From assembly GCF_964204865.1 (NCBI RefSeq), contig NC_135252.1:23023383-23087382 (forward strand): DNA of 64,000 bases, in the 5' to 3' direction. The notes beneath the pieces were generated by a model that saw only the letters and a list, made by a program, of their open reading frames with translations, had not been told where the DNA came from and ran no database searches. The position numbers were made by a program, and so were the translations under genes. This stretch comes from Styela clava. Its lineage: Eukaryota > Chordata > Ascidiacea > Stolidobranchia > Styelidae. Shown here piece by piece: positions 11,763 through 22,552 of this stretch. The first letter of the stretch is position 1, and every line of letters starts with the position of its first letter.

Positions 11763-11842
11763 TTGTTTATTCAAATTGCGTTGGCATAGATACTGAATCT
11801 GAATACGCCTCGAAACTGAGAATTATTATTGATCATATTTAG
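11763..11842 (+). other. Exon-like cassette, copy 3 (stop at end)
   Basis: An 80-bp relative of the two upstream cassettes, preceded by TTCTCTCAG and followed by GTAAGTGG. The frame ends in TAG exactly at the donor, so it could be read only as a terminal exon or is decayed. The downstream block shared with copy 1 (CTCTTCCGCCGTCAT, GCCCAGCGACG) is present at about 12035-12120. Confidence 0.45.
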
Positions 11843-12223
11843 GTAAGTGGCGGAGCTGCGGCTCTTTATTTTGGTATTTATTTGTTTATTTATAATTTCG
11901 ATATCGCAAACCATTCATATATAGCCTATGCCGGTGGTTAGCAACCGCTGGTCGGCGAACCGGTGTCTGTCCGAGGTAAATTTCGTTTTTTCTGCCGTCT
12001 TAATCGCTTTACCGAAGTTGCGTTGGTTTATTGCGCAATTTCTCTTCCGCCGTCATCTCGCTGTTTTGGAAGCGCGGTATTAATGGCCCAGCGACGAGTA
12101 ATCACACTTTTCGCTTCGATTCATCGTGAAAGCGCTCGGTCAAATCTCGCACATGTGGCCCGCCACTTCATTATTTGTGGCCCCCCGGCGAGGCCGGCAA
12201 GCTTGGACCACCCTGCACTAGAG

Positions 12224-13313
12224 CAGGGGTCACCAAACTTTTTTTACCGCGGGCCGGGTATGACTCAAACTGTGTTGAAACGGGCCGGACAAATATTTTG
12301 TCAATACAATACAATAAATTCACAAATCTCAAACTAATATGCACAACTCCATCGTTTATTTGCGACGATCTTTCGGCGGTGTCAAGACCGTTGCCAGAAT
12401 AAAATCCTGAAATAATCTCAATATTCCATAGATGTGTTCTTTTTTATATTTATTGCAGTTTTTATCAAAAAAGTAGTACAATCCCTATGGAAAAAATTGG
12501 CCTGGGGTGGTACTAAAATACCGTTATCTCTGTTATTTATTGACCGTTTTTTTATAAACTTGGTATTGTTTTCTTATTTTCACTCAGATCTATCCACTGG
12601 CGCAGTTTTTATATAAATCGGATAAACTTTTTATTGTAACATACCCACATGAATATCTGCAATTATGCAGTATAGACTTAATAAGGTTGCCATACCGTCC
12701 GGAAAATTCCGGACATGCCCGGAATTTATGGTTAAATTTTGCGTCAGGAAAGAATTTAAAAATTCTCAAATGTCCGGAATCCGGAATTTTACTGCGCCTG
12801 CAATCTTACTATGCACACTACTAATACAGAACATTGTTATTTCGTACCGCGCGCATATTTTTACTACGAAGTCATGAAAATAGTTATGCACCGTCCGGAA
12901 TTTTGCTTTTTCAAAGATGGTGACCCTAGTATAGAAGTTAGTGTGAGTTGTGAAATTGGAGCAGTACGCGAGGGATTACAGTACTGTTAGCGCAAAATGC
13001 ACATTCGAAGTTCTTTTCAGCACAATAAACGTAAGCAGTTTCGTCGAAAGCACGCTACTACAACATTAAAACTACAGCTCCTCATGAGGCAAATGATGAT
13101 TGACTTGTTTGATTCATACAAAAGTGTCTGAGCGGATGCGAAAAGACCTATTATTACGTCACTTTTTTGCATCTTGCTGATTGGCTAATATTACGAAATA
13201 AACAAGGAAGACGATGCTCGGGAAAATTTCCCTTGGAAAAAAGTTTCGCCATTTTTGCGTGTTATTGCGGGCCGGATAAAATGACGACGCGGGCCGTAGT
13301 TTGGTGACCCCTG
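12224..13313. mobile_element. hAT-type non-autonomous element with perfect 8-bp TSD
   Basis: The 1,090-bp element has ends CAGGGGTCACCAAACTTTTT and, inverted at the right, CAGGGGTCACCAAACTACGG. It is flanked by the perfect 8-bp direct repeat CACTAGAG (12216-12223 and 13314-13321), the hAT hallmark. GGGCCGG-type subterminal blocks occur near both ends (12250-12295 and 13268-13300). No transposase is encoded. A second inverted-repeat element appears nested near 12683-12930. Confidence 0.93.
12683..12930. mobile_element. Nested inverted-repeat element (CCGTCCGGAA ends)
   Basis: It starts with GGTTGCCATACCGTCCGGAA and ends with an inverted, diverged counterpart (CCGTCCGGAATTTTGC then GATGGTGACCCT). 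It lies inside the larger hAT-type element. The boundaries are approximate and the target duplication is not clear. Confidence 0.55.
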
Positions 13314-13452
13314 CACTAGAGGATAGGCCTAATAGTTAAAGAAAGAAGCATTTTTTTTTCACAACAACATAATAACAACTCGACCGATAGGCTTACTTCG
13401 TGTCCATTAAGAATAATATTTTCACTCTAATCTCTTGAAATCTCATTTCCAG

Positions 13453-14636
13453 TGGAGTCGTTCGAAGATCGTTTTCCTTTTTTACCGAGCCATTCTGTTT
13501 CTATAGGCTACTACACGGGATGGGTTATCATTGGAACGATCGAATACTCGGGACACAAAGGAGGTTGGTCATACTACGTTTTCCTCTCCCACTGGGACGA
13601 ATGGCTGATGGTCTTCAATTTTGGAATATCATTGTCTGTTGCAATATATGGATACTCTCAATTAAACGAACATGATTCAGGTAATTCAATAAATTGTTAC
13701 AGATCAGTATGTTCCCCAGCTTTTCACTTTAGTTGGGTTGTTTCCAAATTTAGGGGGTGTAGATCTTTTGTTATCAGTGATAAAACTATTTGTAACTTGT
13801 TAAAATGTGTTATGTATTTGACTGGTCATCTTCACCGGCATATGAGCCACTTTGAAATTTCAGCGAGGGTGTTCACAACCTATAGCGGGAGTGTAGGGAA
13901 ATCACTGTTGCAGATTCTTTGTGGTTAGGATGTTTTTAATCTAATACAGTAGTCGACAAACTGCCGGTCAAACTCTGAATTTAGCTTTAACTACTCGTTG
14001 CCTCAATATATTTATCCTACCGACAAGGAACCGGATTGTAATTGAAATCTTAAACCTTTTCAGTTTCCCTTTCAGCTAAGCTGGGAGTTCGAGGAAGCCC
14101 TCTGCAAACACGGCTCTAATATACCAATACTTCGTAGACGCCAATAGTCTACTTATATTTATCATTCTTTTATAGATGATCTTCGCTGGTTCCATAAATT
14201 ATCATGGGCAACTCGGTCTGTCAGCACCACCGTTGCTTACGTAGTCACCATCTTATTCTGGGCTTTGGTGAAAACAACAGCGAAGGCTTCAACCGCAGTC
14301 AACATACATCGACACGCACTGAACGCGGTGTTCGTCACAGTCGATCTTTTTGTGAGCAGAGTTCCAGTCAGGCTGTTCCATCTCGTATATTCAATGCTAA
14401 TAGGAATAACCTATTCTCTATTTACATACATAATTCATGCCGCCGGTGTGATGTCCCTTTTTTACACTAATGTACTAGACTGGGAAAAAACGCCGGTAAC
14501 TTCAATCATTGTCTGCGCCATAATAACATTTCTCGGTTTCCCATTGCTACACATTTTGACCTTTGGCATTTACCACTTGAGGGCGTTTATTGCCAGAAGC
14601 ATCTATGGACAAACCAAAGCACTAACAAAAGTTTAA
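13453..14636 (+). pseudogene. Rolling-stone-like membrane protein, copy 1, frameshifted
   Basis: Two exons match the second and third exons of the intact minus-strand copy: 13453-13680 (WSRSKIVF, then after a break YTGWVIIGTIEY through NEHDSG) and 14176-14636 (DLRWFHKLSWATRS through the family block NIHRHALNAVFVTVDLFVSR and a final HLRAFIAR). Rolling-stone proteins are multi-pass membrane proteins; the Drosophila founder acts in myoblast fusion. Exon 2 is exactly 5 bp longer than in copy 3, with the extra bases after the FL codons near 13503-13507. This puts a TAG in frame. No first exon resembling MATSCGYEF is found upstream, where a hAT element has inserted. The last exon is 36 bp shorter than in copies 2 and 3. 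It is read as a pseudogene, unless the new TTTCTATAG serves as an acceptor. Confidence 0.82.
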
Positions 14637-15127
14637 AATCCACTAGAGATGTGCAACGTAATACATATGTCTTACGTTTGTTCGCAATGCGTGAACGTTC
14701 GTTCTTTCGTATGACGCTTTTACGCTGTACGTCAGCATGTGAGTGTTTCGCATTTTCAATTGCTTGTTTATTCAATCCGTATGTGTTGATTCATTTGCAT
14801 TCTGACTCTGATAACTTCGTATTCGAACTCTTCAATACAAAGGTACACCGTTGGAGCGGTGTTAATACTTCTGACTGCTTTATCTTGTAAATCCGTACTG
14901 GGGCAACAGAATAGCTGAGTACCGTAATATTGTCAGTCTTCTATAGTCAACTCAGTCAACTCTTGCTTCGATACTCCATGAACTGAACAAGCCTTAGGGA
15001 TTATTAGTGAACATCATTTTATTGTTAGATATACCATTCACGCAAGAATGTAAACGAAACGCGCAGCGCTCAAAAGGAACTGTCGGATTTGGTAATCTGC
15101 TGGCGTAAATCGAGCTGCCGTTATAGG

Positions 15128-15305
15128 ATGAAATTTAACCCGAGGGAGAGGAAAGTCGATCCACCCCAATGGCGGCGAGGAGTCCAGCAATCCTCTGGCA
15201 CATAACTATCCTCGCATGGGATTCGAACCTGCGAACCCACGCAGAGTAATCAGAGGTGCGGTGGCGAGCGTATTCCTAACGTTCAGCACGATGAGCCACA
15301 CCGTG
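15128..15305 (-). repeat. tRNA-derived SINE, 5' part, inverted
   Basis: Read on the minus strand it begins GTGTGGCTCATCGTGCTGAA (box A-like) and contains GGTTCGAATCCCATG (box B), followed by the SINE body (GAGGATTGCTGGACTCC). It is truncated before the 3' part. Confidence 0.85.
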
Positions 15306-15625
15306 CAAGAAATATTGCAAAACTTCCAGTTTTCGTTTTCAATTCAGGAAAAAAGATTATCCGCTTTCTAGTTAAAACATTTTCGTATAAAAACGACTGA
15401 AATCTTTGCAAGTCACATTTAGTAGTTTCTGTTCCCGGATTGTACCCCTGTTATGCAAATTATATCGTCGTTAAAACTAAAAACTTTATACAAGTAGGCG
15501 ATTGATCAAACAAAAAAGGCTTTCAATGTGATTGTTAAGTAGAAGCCTCATAAGCAGCTGCGTGTCAAATGGCAGTGGCGTTTTTTTTTTGGTGGGGGCT
15601 TCTACTAAAGATCCGATTAATGGGA

Positions 15626-15730
15626 CCTCCTGAAGTATATGCACCAAAATGACGCACAATCTGAATTCAGGTTGTCTACAAGGTTAGGGTTCAGGTTGTG
15701 CGACATCTTGGTGCGCATACTTCAGGATTA
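15626..15730. mobile_element. Short palindromic MITE (~105 bp)
   Basis: The arms are CCTGAAGTATATGCACCAAA and its inverted counterpart TTGGTGCGCATACTTCAGG, with a CAGGTTGT...GTTAGGGTTCAGG centre. It belongs to the same short subfamily as 23193-23300, 27826-27924 and 33926-34034. Confidence 0.85.
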
Positions 15731-15837
15731 CCGAATAATGTTTAGTTGAGAAAGTCGCGTTCATTTTTCAAAAAGTTTGGTTTGAGAGTGAAAAGCGCAA
15801 ATTTTGACTTTTTATGTTACCGTATTTGCTCATAGAC

Positions 15838-16050
15838 CAGGGGTGTGCAAGGTTTTTTGTACCAGGGGCCAAATATTTTGCCCATTAAGCCTGGCGGGCC
15901 ATGTAAGTGTGTCGTAAAAAGTAACATTCTATGAACAATATTCACAGTGTTACAGAAGCAAAAGTGACAAAACAATAAGCCTCGTGCCGAAACTAAATTT
16001 AATCGCAATCTCAACAAATTTCTTGAGCTATTTTGTAGCTGAAATATCAA
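15838..16050. repeat. hAT-like dispersed repeat fragment
   Basis: It has a CCAGGGGTGTGCAAGG end, a CTGGCGGGCCATGTAAGTGT block and a CTCGTGCC...AATTTAATCGCAATCTCAA block. The same blocks recur at 35785-36050 and 38325-38700, inverted at about 45090-45280, and in part at 49510-49650. Only one end is recognised. Confidence 0.7.
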
Positions 16051-16862
16051 AATTCTTCTCCAATGAAAAGAATGGTCCGCCTCAGTGAAGCACCGAAATC
16101 TTACAATATTTCCGAATGTAATCGCCGAAGGACCACATTGTAAAATGTATAAAAGGTAACTTGAGATTGTAACTTAGAAAGAGAGGAAACGATGAATCGC
16201 CTCTAAATTGTTCTCGTGTGCTCATTTGAAAATGCCCAGCGGAAAGGTTTCGCAATATATCGACGGCGTAATCTGAATATCATGGTGCAATGAATAGTTT
16301 TGATGGATTGTGAAATTTCCATCGGAAGAAAATAAGACACGTGTCTCTATGAGGTCTACTTACTTGATAACATTGAGTTTGGAAGGTCGCAGTATTATTT
16401 TTTAAAAACAATTTGAGAGGATTAGATTTTGATTTGCCTGAATTTGAAAAGTTTATACTTTACGATATAATTTGCACCACTGGCGCACAAGCTAGTATAC
16501 GTGGAAGGCCTACGAAAATAGAAATATTTTAACATGACAATTCGAGATAGGATTAAGAAAACGCATCAAAATCTTTTTTCATTTGAATCGCCTACTTCTA
16601 AAAAAAATTTGGCGATCTCGTCGCAGGCATGTAATGCGATCAAAACGCGGTAAATGTTTATTCGAGATGAAAGGAAAATTCTGAGCTGGGAGTAAAAAAG
16701 CGCACTGATATTTTTATACAATATATGTTATTCTCCAACAAAAAAAAAACTTAGTCCAAAAACAGCCAGTTAATATTATAAATCAGGAATTCATCTTTTG
16801 AAAAAAAAATACATTTTCATTTCAGTCAGCTGTGAATCACATTCAAGGTTTAGTTTTCTAAG

Positions 16863-16946
16863 ATGGCGACCAGCTGTGGTTATGAGATCAAATGGAAACA
16901 TTTTGGGTTTGATGATTGCACAACGAGAAAATTCTACTTTAGCAAC
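16863..16946 (+). pseudogene. Orphan first exon of a rolling-stone-like gene
   Basis: An 84-bp open segment, MATSCGYEIKWKHFGFDDCT then FYFSN, is clearly homologous to exon 1 of copy 3 (27982-28065), including the upstream TTTTCTAAG before ATG. At the position of the copy-3 donor (CAG then GTACGT) it reads AAC then ATGAAG, so the splice donor is destroyed. The next plus-strand copy has its own first exon at 19722. It may be left over from a duplication, or be the displaced first exon of broken copy 1. Confidence 0.75.
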
Positions 16947-18345
16947 ATGAAGACGAATTTCGGAGCGAATGTGTTCATTTCAATACTCGCTGGGCCGCAT
17001 TGATTTTCGACCTTTTTAAACCACGTCCTGTTTTTACAATTTGTCAAGTCTCGCGCCTCATTTTAAAAACAAATATCTAACAACATGCTTAAGATAACAG
17101 ATAGTATGAAGGAAGTGTGCTTTATTCGAAGAAAAATAACATTTTAGATAGTTTCTTTGATTACTCCATAATATACACAACTTTTGAATGGAGAATTCTG
17201 GAGGACGATTTTTTTTTTTTTGCGGATCAGAAGTTTTCCCAGACTCGGATCAGTGTCTTTGAGACACGTCATATCCGAGTTATATCGGTCAATCGCTTCA
17301 TAAGCATGCTTCTGCATGTTCGGTATGTGCCGCGCATCAGCAAAGCACAGGCTTCCACCACAGGCTTCTACGTATGCAATGCATACGCTTCAACCTGGGG
17401 CTTCCGTCCATGCCATGCAGTGCAGGGCACAACTTCGGCCACCCCGGCTTCCGTACATACCGCGTATAACGCAGCATGACATCCACCGAGAAGCTCAGAT
17501 AGCCGTTTAGTATTTCCTTCCAGTTACTCCTTAGTCCTAAAGGTTGCACGTCATAGAATTTATGTTCTATCATTATGAAGAATTCCATGATTTGGGTTAC
17601 AGTCAGGGCGACTGGACCAGTCTGGAGGGCGACTGTTACACTTTTGAAACACCTAAGCTATTGCAGTAATAATGACCAATTCAATATGTACAGTATATGC
17701 CAGCAATGCGCTGTTAGTTGAATGCTTTTTTTGTGATATGGCGATAAACCGAAGATCTTTGGCGTCGAATGTAAACCTTTATTAACAGATAATATTATTT
17801 CCAATTCTCAAAATGTTCTACAATATGGTCTATTGATCATCACAAAATGAAAGTCCTCGAGAGCCGGTTTGATTACATTATATGTCGACACAAACCTATT
17901 TTAACCGAAAATTGTTTGTGAAAATCGTTTAGTACTTGCTAGATTCGTGCCATGTCCACTGTCACGCTTATTTCACTACAGCTGTTTATTAATCAGCGAC
18001 TTCCGTTTTACTCTGTTGTGTTCTTATGACGTAATAAATACACCACATACTCAATTTAGCAAAGTTATGTAAAATAAATGTGATTTAACTGTTATACCAA
18101 AATCAAGACAACGTATACTTATAGGACGCAGCCATATTGCGCTTGTATAAACGTATGTCCAAGTATGATTTAACATGAAAAATTGAATATCTGCAACACA
18201 GTGCATTCCAGGGGCTTCGCAAGTTTACATACAAAGTCTATAATAATTTATATATGTATAGTACATATTACGTTTGCGACTATTATCAAACTTGTTACAA
18301 TTTTAAGGATCAATTTATTTCCCAGTATTAGGTTTACTTTTATAT

Positions 18346-18559
18346 CAGGGTGGCCCAAAAGTAGGTATACAGTTATTTTATTTATTATTTATTACCTTCC
18401 AAGCAGCTAGAAAACTAATGTAAAATTCACACTAGATTTATTATCTAAAAAAATAAGCAATTTTTGTGGTACTTAACAAGTAACATAAAGTGAACTGCAA
18501 GTAGCTTCAAAGCATATAAAATAGTTTAATAACTGTATGCCTACTTTTGGGCCATTCTG
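18346..18559. mobile_element. Mariner-like MITE
   Basis: This 214-bp element has 29-bp inverted ends beginning CAGGGTGGCCCAAAAGTAGG on the left and CAGAATGGCCCAAAAGTAGG inverted on the right. The flanks are TA-rich, as expected for Tc1/mariner insertion. It has no coding capacity. Confidence 0.85.
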
Positions 18560-18904
18560 TATATATGTATTCATAGTTTATACAATTCAGAAAATGAAAG
18601 ACAATTCAACTATAGCACAGGGGGAGCCCCTATTTTACCAATAACCCTATTATTCCAGTTAAATTTTCAAAATGAATGCATTATTTTAAGCACATGAAAG
18701 CGCGTTATATTTCCGGTGAAATTGATTAAAGATTACTCGAATACAAATGTTGAAACATTGATGGTTAGTTTGATTAAAAATTGAATGCAGTTAGAGCGGC
18801 ATTCATATCTTCAGAGATCAGAAAGTTAATATAGCTTTGTCAGTTATGGCTATCAGTTGTGGTTTTTAAGAGGTGTTTTTAAACTTTGAACTCAGAACTT
18901 TGCG

Positions 18905-19080
18905 CGTTTTGGCAAGTTTTCTAGTGGTTATTCACTGTTTTTGTACGTTTTGGCAACGTTTCTAGTGCTTTTTGACAATTTTCACTGTTTTTGCTCGTTT
19001 GGGCAATGTTTCTAGTGCTTTTTGATGGTTTTCACTGTTTTGGCTCGTTTGGGCAACGTTTCCAGTTTTGTTCGCAATTC
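18905..19080. repeat. Tandem repeat, ~63-bp unit, about three copies
   Basis: Units contain GCAACGTTTCTAGTGCTTTT, then a TTTTCACTGTTTTTGCTCGT block. The copies are imperfect and T-rich. Confidence 0.75.
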
Positions 19081-19721
19081 TGAAAGATCATTTGAAAGCT
19101 TTCATTACTTCGATAGCAACGCATAGTTTTTCTGGAAGTTTAGAAATTTGCTAGTTGTGGTTTTTAAGATTTGTTTTTTAATCTTTGTAGTCAGAACAAG
19201 GCTCTAGTTTAGCATACATTTAAAGTTTTACCCTGTATCATATCCACGGCAATGATAGGCTTGAAAGCTATTATTACTATTTGGCCTGGGGCGACATATT
19301 TAAATAACAAGACAAGAGATCATGCCTGTGCGAGTTTCCGAGTTTCGTGACCAAATATTCGAGCATTGCTTCCTCGTATAAGTATATCAAGCTTGTAAAT
19401 GGTCAGGTAACAGATTTAAGTTTATGTCACATATGCTAACGGTATTACGTGTGTCCATATATTGGAGCATTGCTCTTTTAATTGGGCACGGAGTGGACCT
19501 ATGGATTGTTTTTGTTATTATGTTGTTGTTGTTGTTCTTAATGTTTTTCTTCTTATCGTTATGAAAAATTGATTTTCTCGTTAACTACGGGACCATTTGC
19601 TTTGATGAAATTTTCAGGGGTTAAGATTGTATTTTTTTGTTAGAAGGCTACATGAGCTTGTTTTTTTCTTTATTTTAGTCCTTATAATAAAAATCTACAG
19701 TGGAATGAGATTTGGAATAAT

Positions 19722-22552
19722 ATGGCAACAAGCTGGGGATATGAGTTTCAAAAAAAGCATTTTGGTTTTGCAGATGCCGTTGCAGAAGACTTCTATGTGT
19801 CTCAGGTACTAATTCTCTTATACATGTCGGCATTTTTATAGGCTTACCATACGCAGGGCTGGGCATTTTCGAATACCTGATGATTTCAGAATCGAATCGA
19901 ATAATTTTTTCGAATTGAATCGAATCTCGAATACTTGGGAGATATAAAACTGTATGTAACCTTCTTATTGTATTAGGTTTACCAGACACATAAATTACTG
20001 AAAACATAGAATACATCGCTCAGGCAGATTGTTGAGGGTTCACACACAATAAAAAACATGTTTTCATCAGTAACTCACTACAGGAAAGAGTCGTATGTCA
20101 GGATATCGTTGAAAAAATATGGCTTCCATAGAAAAAATTGAGAAATTTACCTCGACCATTGGCGGAAAAAAAGATGGCGGCGATTCGAAATTTTGCTCTG
20201 AACCGATTCGAATAATTTCATATTCGATTCGAAATGCCCAGCCCTAACCATACGTCCCGATTTTGACAAGTTATCCCGGCGTCCCTCCTAGTTGACTTGA
20301 ATGTCCCGGCCAAGGTTTCTTCTTAGGTGCGCTACTGCGCCATTGTACGATACCATCAGGTCATTTGTGCAGTAACATCTCATTCTCGCGCATTCGTAAC
20401 ATTACATTTTCAAAGCGTGGCTCGTTTTATTTCCTATCTACATTGGAAACACCCTACAAACAAGAGAACGATGCTCAAACATACGGACACGTAATCCAAA
20501 ACGACGTAGTGTGTGTGTGAAATATGCCACAGTAGACTACCGGTGCCAATCATCACAAAAACTCGAAACAGTCACCACGATGTCATAAACACGCGTTCCC
20601 ATGAGAACCCCTGACAAGGCCATATATGTCCCGTTTAGGCCTCGCACCGTCACTGTCACGTCAGCGAAATGCTCGCTAAATCCTACATAAAAATATACGA
20701 TGTCATAAAAGTGTGTTCCCACTTTGCGAAGTATTTCTAATCAATAGCCACGGAAACCCTAACCCTAACGAAATTTTAGACCCCATTTGCTTAGTGCAAT
20801 TAAAGTATTTTTTATTCATAAATTTTATAATGAAACACTTTTTATGACATCGTGTTTTTGAGCAACAGGATTTTGCTAGCATTTCGGTAGCGTGAAAGAG
20901 GTCTCGCACCTTATATAACTACAACATTTTCATCCTATTCTAGTGGTTCTCCAACAGACTACTATTCGTCGTCTACAAAGCACTTATATTCATCTACTGG
21001 ACAAGCTGGGTTATATACGGCACCATTTACTACGTAAACCTAAAAGACGTCGGATTTCGTTACCCGTTCTACCTCTCACACTGGGGCGAATGGACGCAAG
21101 TGCTGTATTACGGATTAACTTTAACAGTTGCATTGTATGGATTTTTAACAAGAAAATCTTCGACAAACGGCGAGATATGCTGTATACGGAATACATGCAA
21201 TAGAGGTGAATTTTTTGCTGTTTTATTTCATTTATTAGGATGTTGATTTCAATGAAATCTCAGACCGAGCCTTTGATGAAAGTAAGGACACAAGTCTCCA
21301 ACTGATCACTGGCGCTGTCAGCCAGGTTCGTATACCAGCGACTGTGCGAGTCGTGTAGTGGGTAGTTTAAGCTCATCTCGGTTAAATTTGCTGTGAGTAT
21401 TTTAGAATTTTACTGTATTGCTTTAAGCAAAGGGGAACACTTTTTAATCCATTTAATTTGTTCATCGGTGTTTTCAGCAAACTTGGTGGTCTCTCAGGCC
21501 TCATGAAACCAGTACCAGTGCTTGACTTTCGTGTCCATATATATGACCATTACTCTCTTGTTTTTAGGTTCAAATCATATAAAATACACAATTTAGTGTG
21601 CAATAGTAGCCCATTGCGTAGCTATTGTGTGTATTGGTTTATTATAAATTTGTTGGCTTTTTTGTGTTTTGATTTGGCTTTTTTTTTACCACTGGGATCT
21701 GGCAACACTGGTACTGATGCACGACCTTCCCTGTCCAATTATTACTACCAATCCTGAGATCGGTAAGTATGTTGATAAGTATTTTTCTGTTTGTTTGTCT
21801 GTCTGTTAGATGAACGCGATATTTCACGAAGGCGAGGTTGAATCTGCTCCGAATTTTGCATGTGCACTCATCATATCTTGGACCAGAAGTCTGTTGATTC
21901 TGGATGTATTGTCGTATAATTAGCGAGTTATTAATTAATTAGTGATGGGACACGCGGTGTCACTATGGATTCATGAATCGAAACCGCAGTTTCGATCGAA
22001 AAGGCTTCGGTCTCCGACCGATATTCTCGTTTGATCATTGCTCACTTGTTTTCAGGTGATCTACGTTGGTTCCATCATTTGTGCTGGGTTGTTCGGACAT
22101 CAGCTGTATCAGTATCGTATCTCATAACCATCGTATTTTGGGCGTTCGGATTGGAAAGCAAATCCCCGCCTCGTATCAATGTCCATCGCCATGCAATGAA
22201 TTCTATTTTAATAACATTAGATTTATTCATGGACAGAGTGCCGATACGGCTTCTTCATTTTGTGTACGCATCATTATTTGGACTTACGTATTCCCTATAC
22301 ACGGTATTTCTACATCTGGGTGGAGTGAGGTCTCGTTTCTATGATCCTTTGCTCGATTGGGAGAGAATTCCCGGTATTTCAGTTGGCGTCGCATTTGGGG
22401 TAACTCTGATTGCGTCACCTTTACTTCATGTTGTTGCATTCGGATTCTACCATTTGAGGGCGGTAATTGCCCGCCAATGTGGTTGCCATAGCGACACAGC
22501 GTCATCAACTCGGAGTGAAATTAATCCTGCTTTGGAAGAGGATATTGTGTAG
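19722..22552 (+). CDS. Rolling-stone-like multi-pass membrane protein, copy 2 (intact)
   Basis: Three exons splice in frame to 280 residues: 19722-19805 (MATSWGYEFQKKHFGFADAV, ends FYVSQ before GTACTA), 20944-21205 (WFSNRLLFVVYKALIFIYW, then a LSHWGEWTQV block) and 22056-22552 (GDLRWFHHLCWVVRTS to stop). Hydrophobic segments fall at the start of exon 2 (YKALIFIYWTSWVIYG), its end (GLTLTVALYGF), and in exon 3 at YLITIVFWAF, LLHFVYASLFGLTYSLYT and GVAFGVTLIASPLLHVV. The conserved family core INVHRHAMNSILITLDLFMD with the PIRLLHF block is in exon 3. Rolling-stone proteins are membrane proteins linked to cell fusion in Drosophila; the function here is inferred only from family. Exons 1 and 3 have exactly the lengths of copy 3. 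Its sequence is clearly more diverged than copies 1 and 3 are from each other. Intron 1 holds a hAT MITE, intron 2 a dispersed repeat. Confidence 0.88.
19854..20246. mobile_element. hAT-type MITE with 8-bp TSD in intron 1 of copy 2
   Basis: This 393-bp element has ends CAGGGCTGGGCAT and ATGCCCAGCCCTA. It is flanked by the perfect direct repeat ACCATACG (19846-19853 and 20247-20254). Subterminal TCGAATCGAAT motifs occur on both sides. It is the same family as 23336-23659 and 32183-32768. Confidence 0.9.
21760..22025 (+). repeat. Dispersed ~300-bp repeat in intron 2 of copy 2
   Basis: It shares ordered blocks with 931-1290 and 48800-49100: TCGGTAAGTATGTTGATAAG, the TCTGTCTGTTAGATG block, GAATCTGCTCC, TTGCATGTGCA and a GATGGGACACGCGGTGTCAC palindrome. 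Confidence 0.65.

Larger units (their letters stand above)
14637..16862. other. Intergenic DNA with SINE, palindromic MITE and hAT-like fragments
   Basis: It contains an inverted SINE (15128-15305), a short palindromic MITE (15626-15730) and a hAT-like fragment (15838-16050). The stretch 16081-16862 holds nothing I can assign, apart from A-rich tracts. Confidence 0.55.
16947..19721. other. Intergenic DNA between orphan exon and copy 2
   Basis: It contains a mariner-like MITE (18346-18559) and a ~63-bp tandem repeat (18905-19080). The 17117-17510 open frames contain ATGCATAC-type short repeats and no recognisable protein. Nothing else is supported. Confidence 0.45.

Noticed and set aside
13452..13928. 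A 158-residue gene beginning MESFEDRFPF
   Set aside because: The first residues are an out-of-frame reading of the rolling-stone exon 2 start; the correct frame begins WSRSKIVF at the acceptor, and the tail is intron sequence.
17117..17510. Possible gene in overlapping 120- and 64-residue frames
   Set aside because: There is no conserved motif, no clear splice context, and short ATGCATAC-type repeats keep several frames open on both strands.
20760..20775. CCCTAACCCTAA near copy 2 intron 1 as a regulatory element
   Set aside because: A short isolated string within repeat-derived intron DNA, with nothing to support function.
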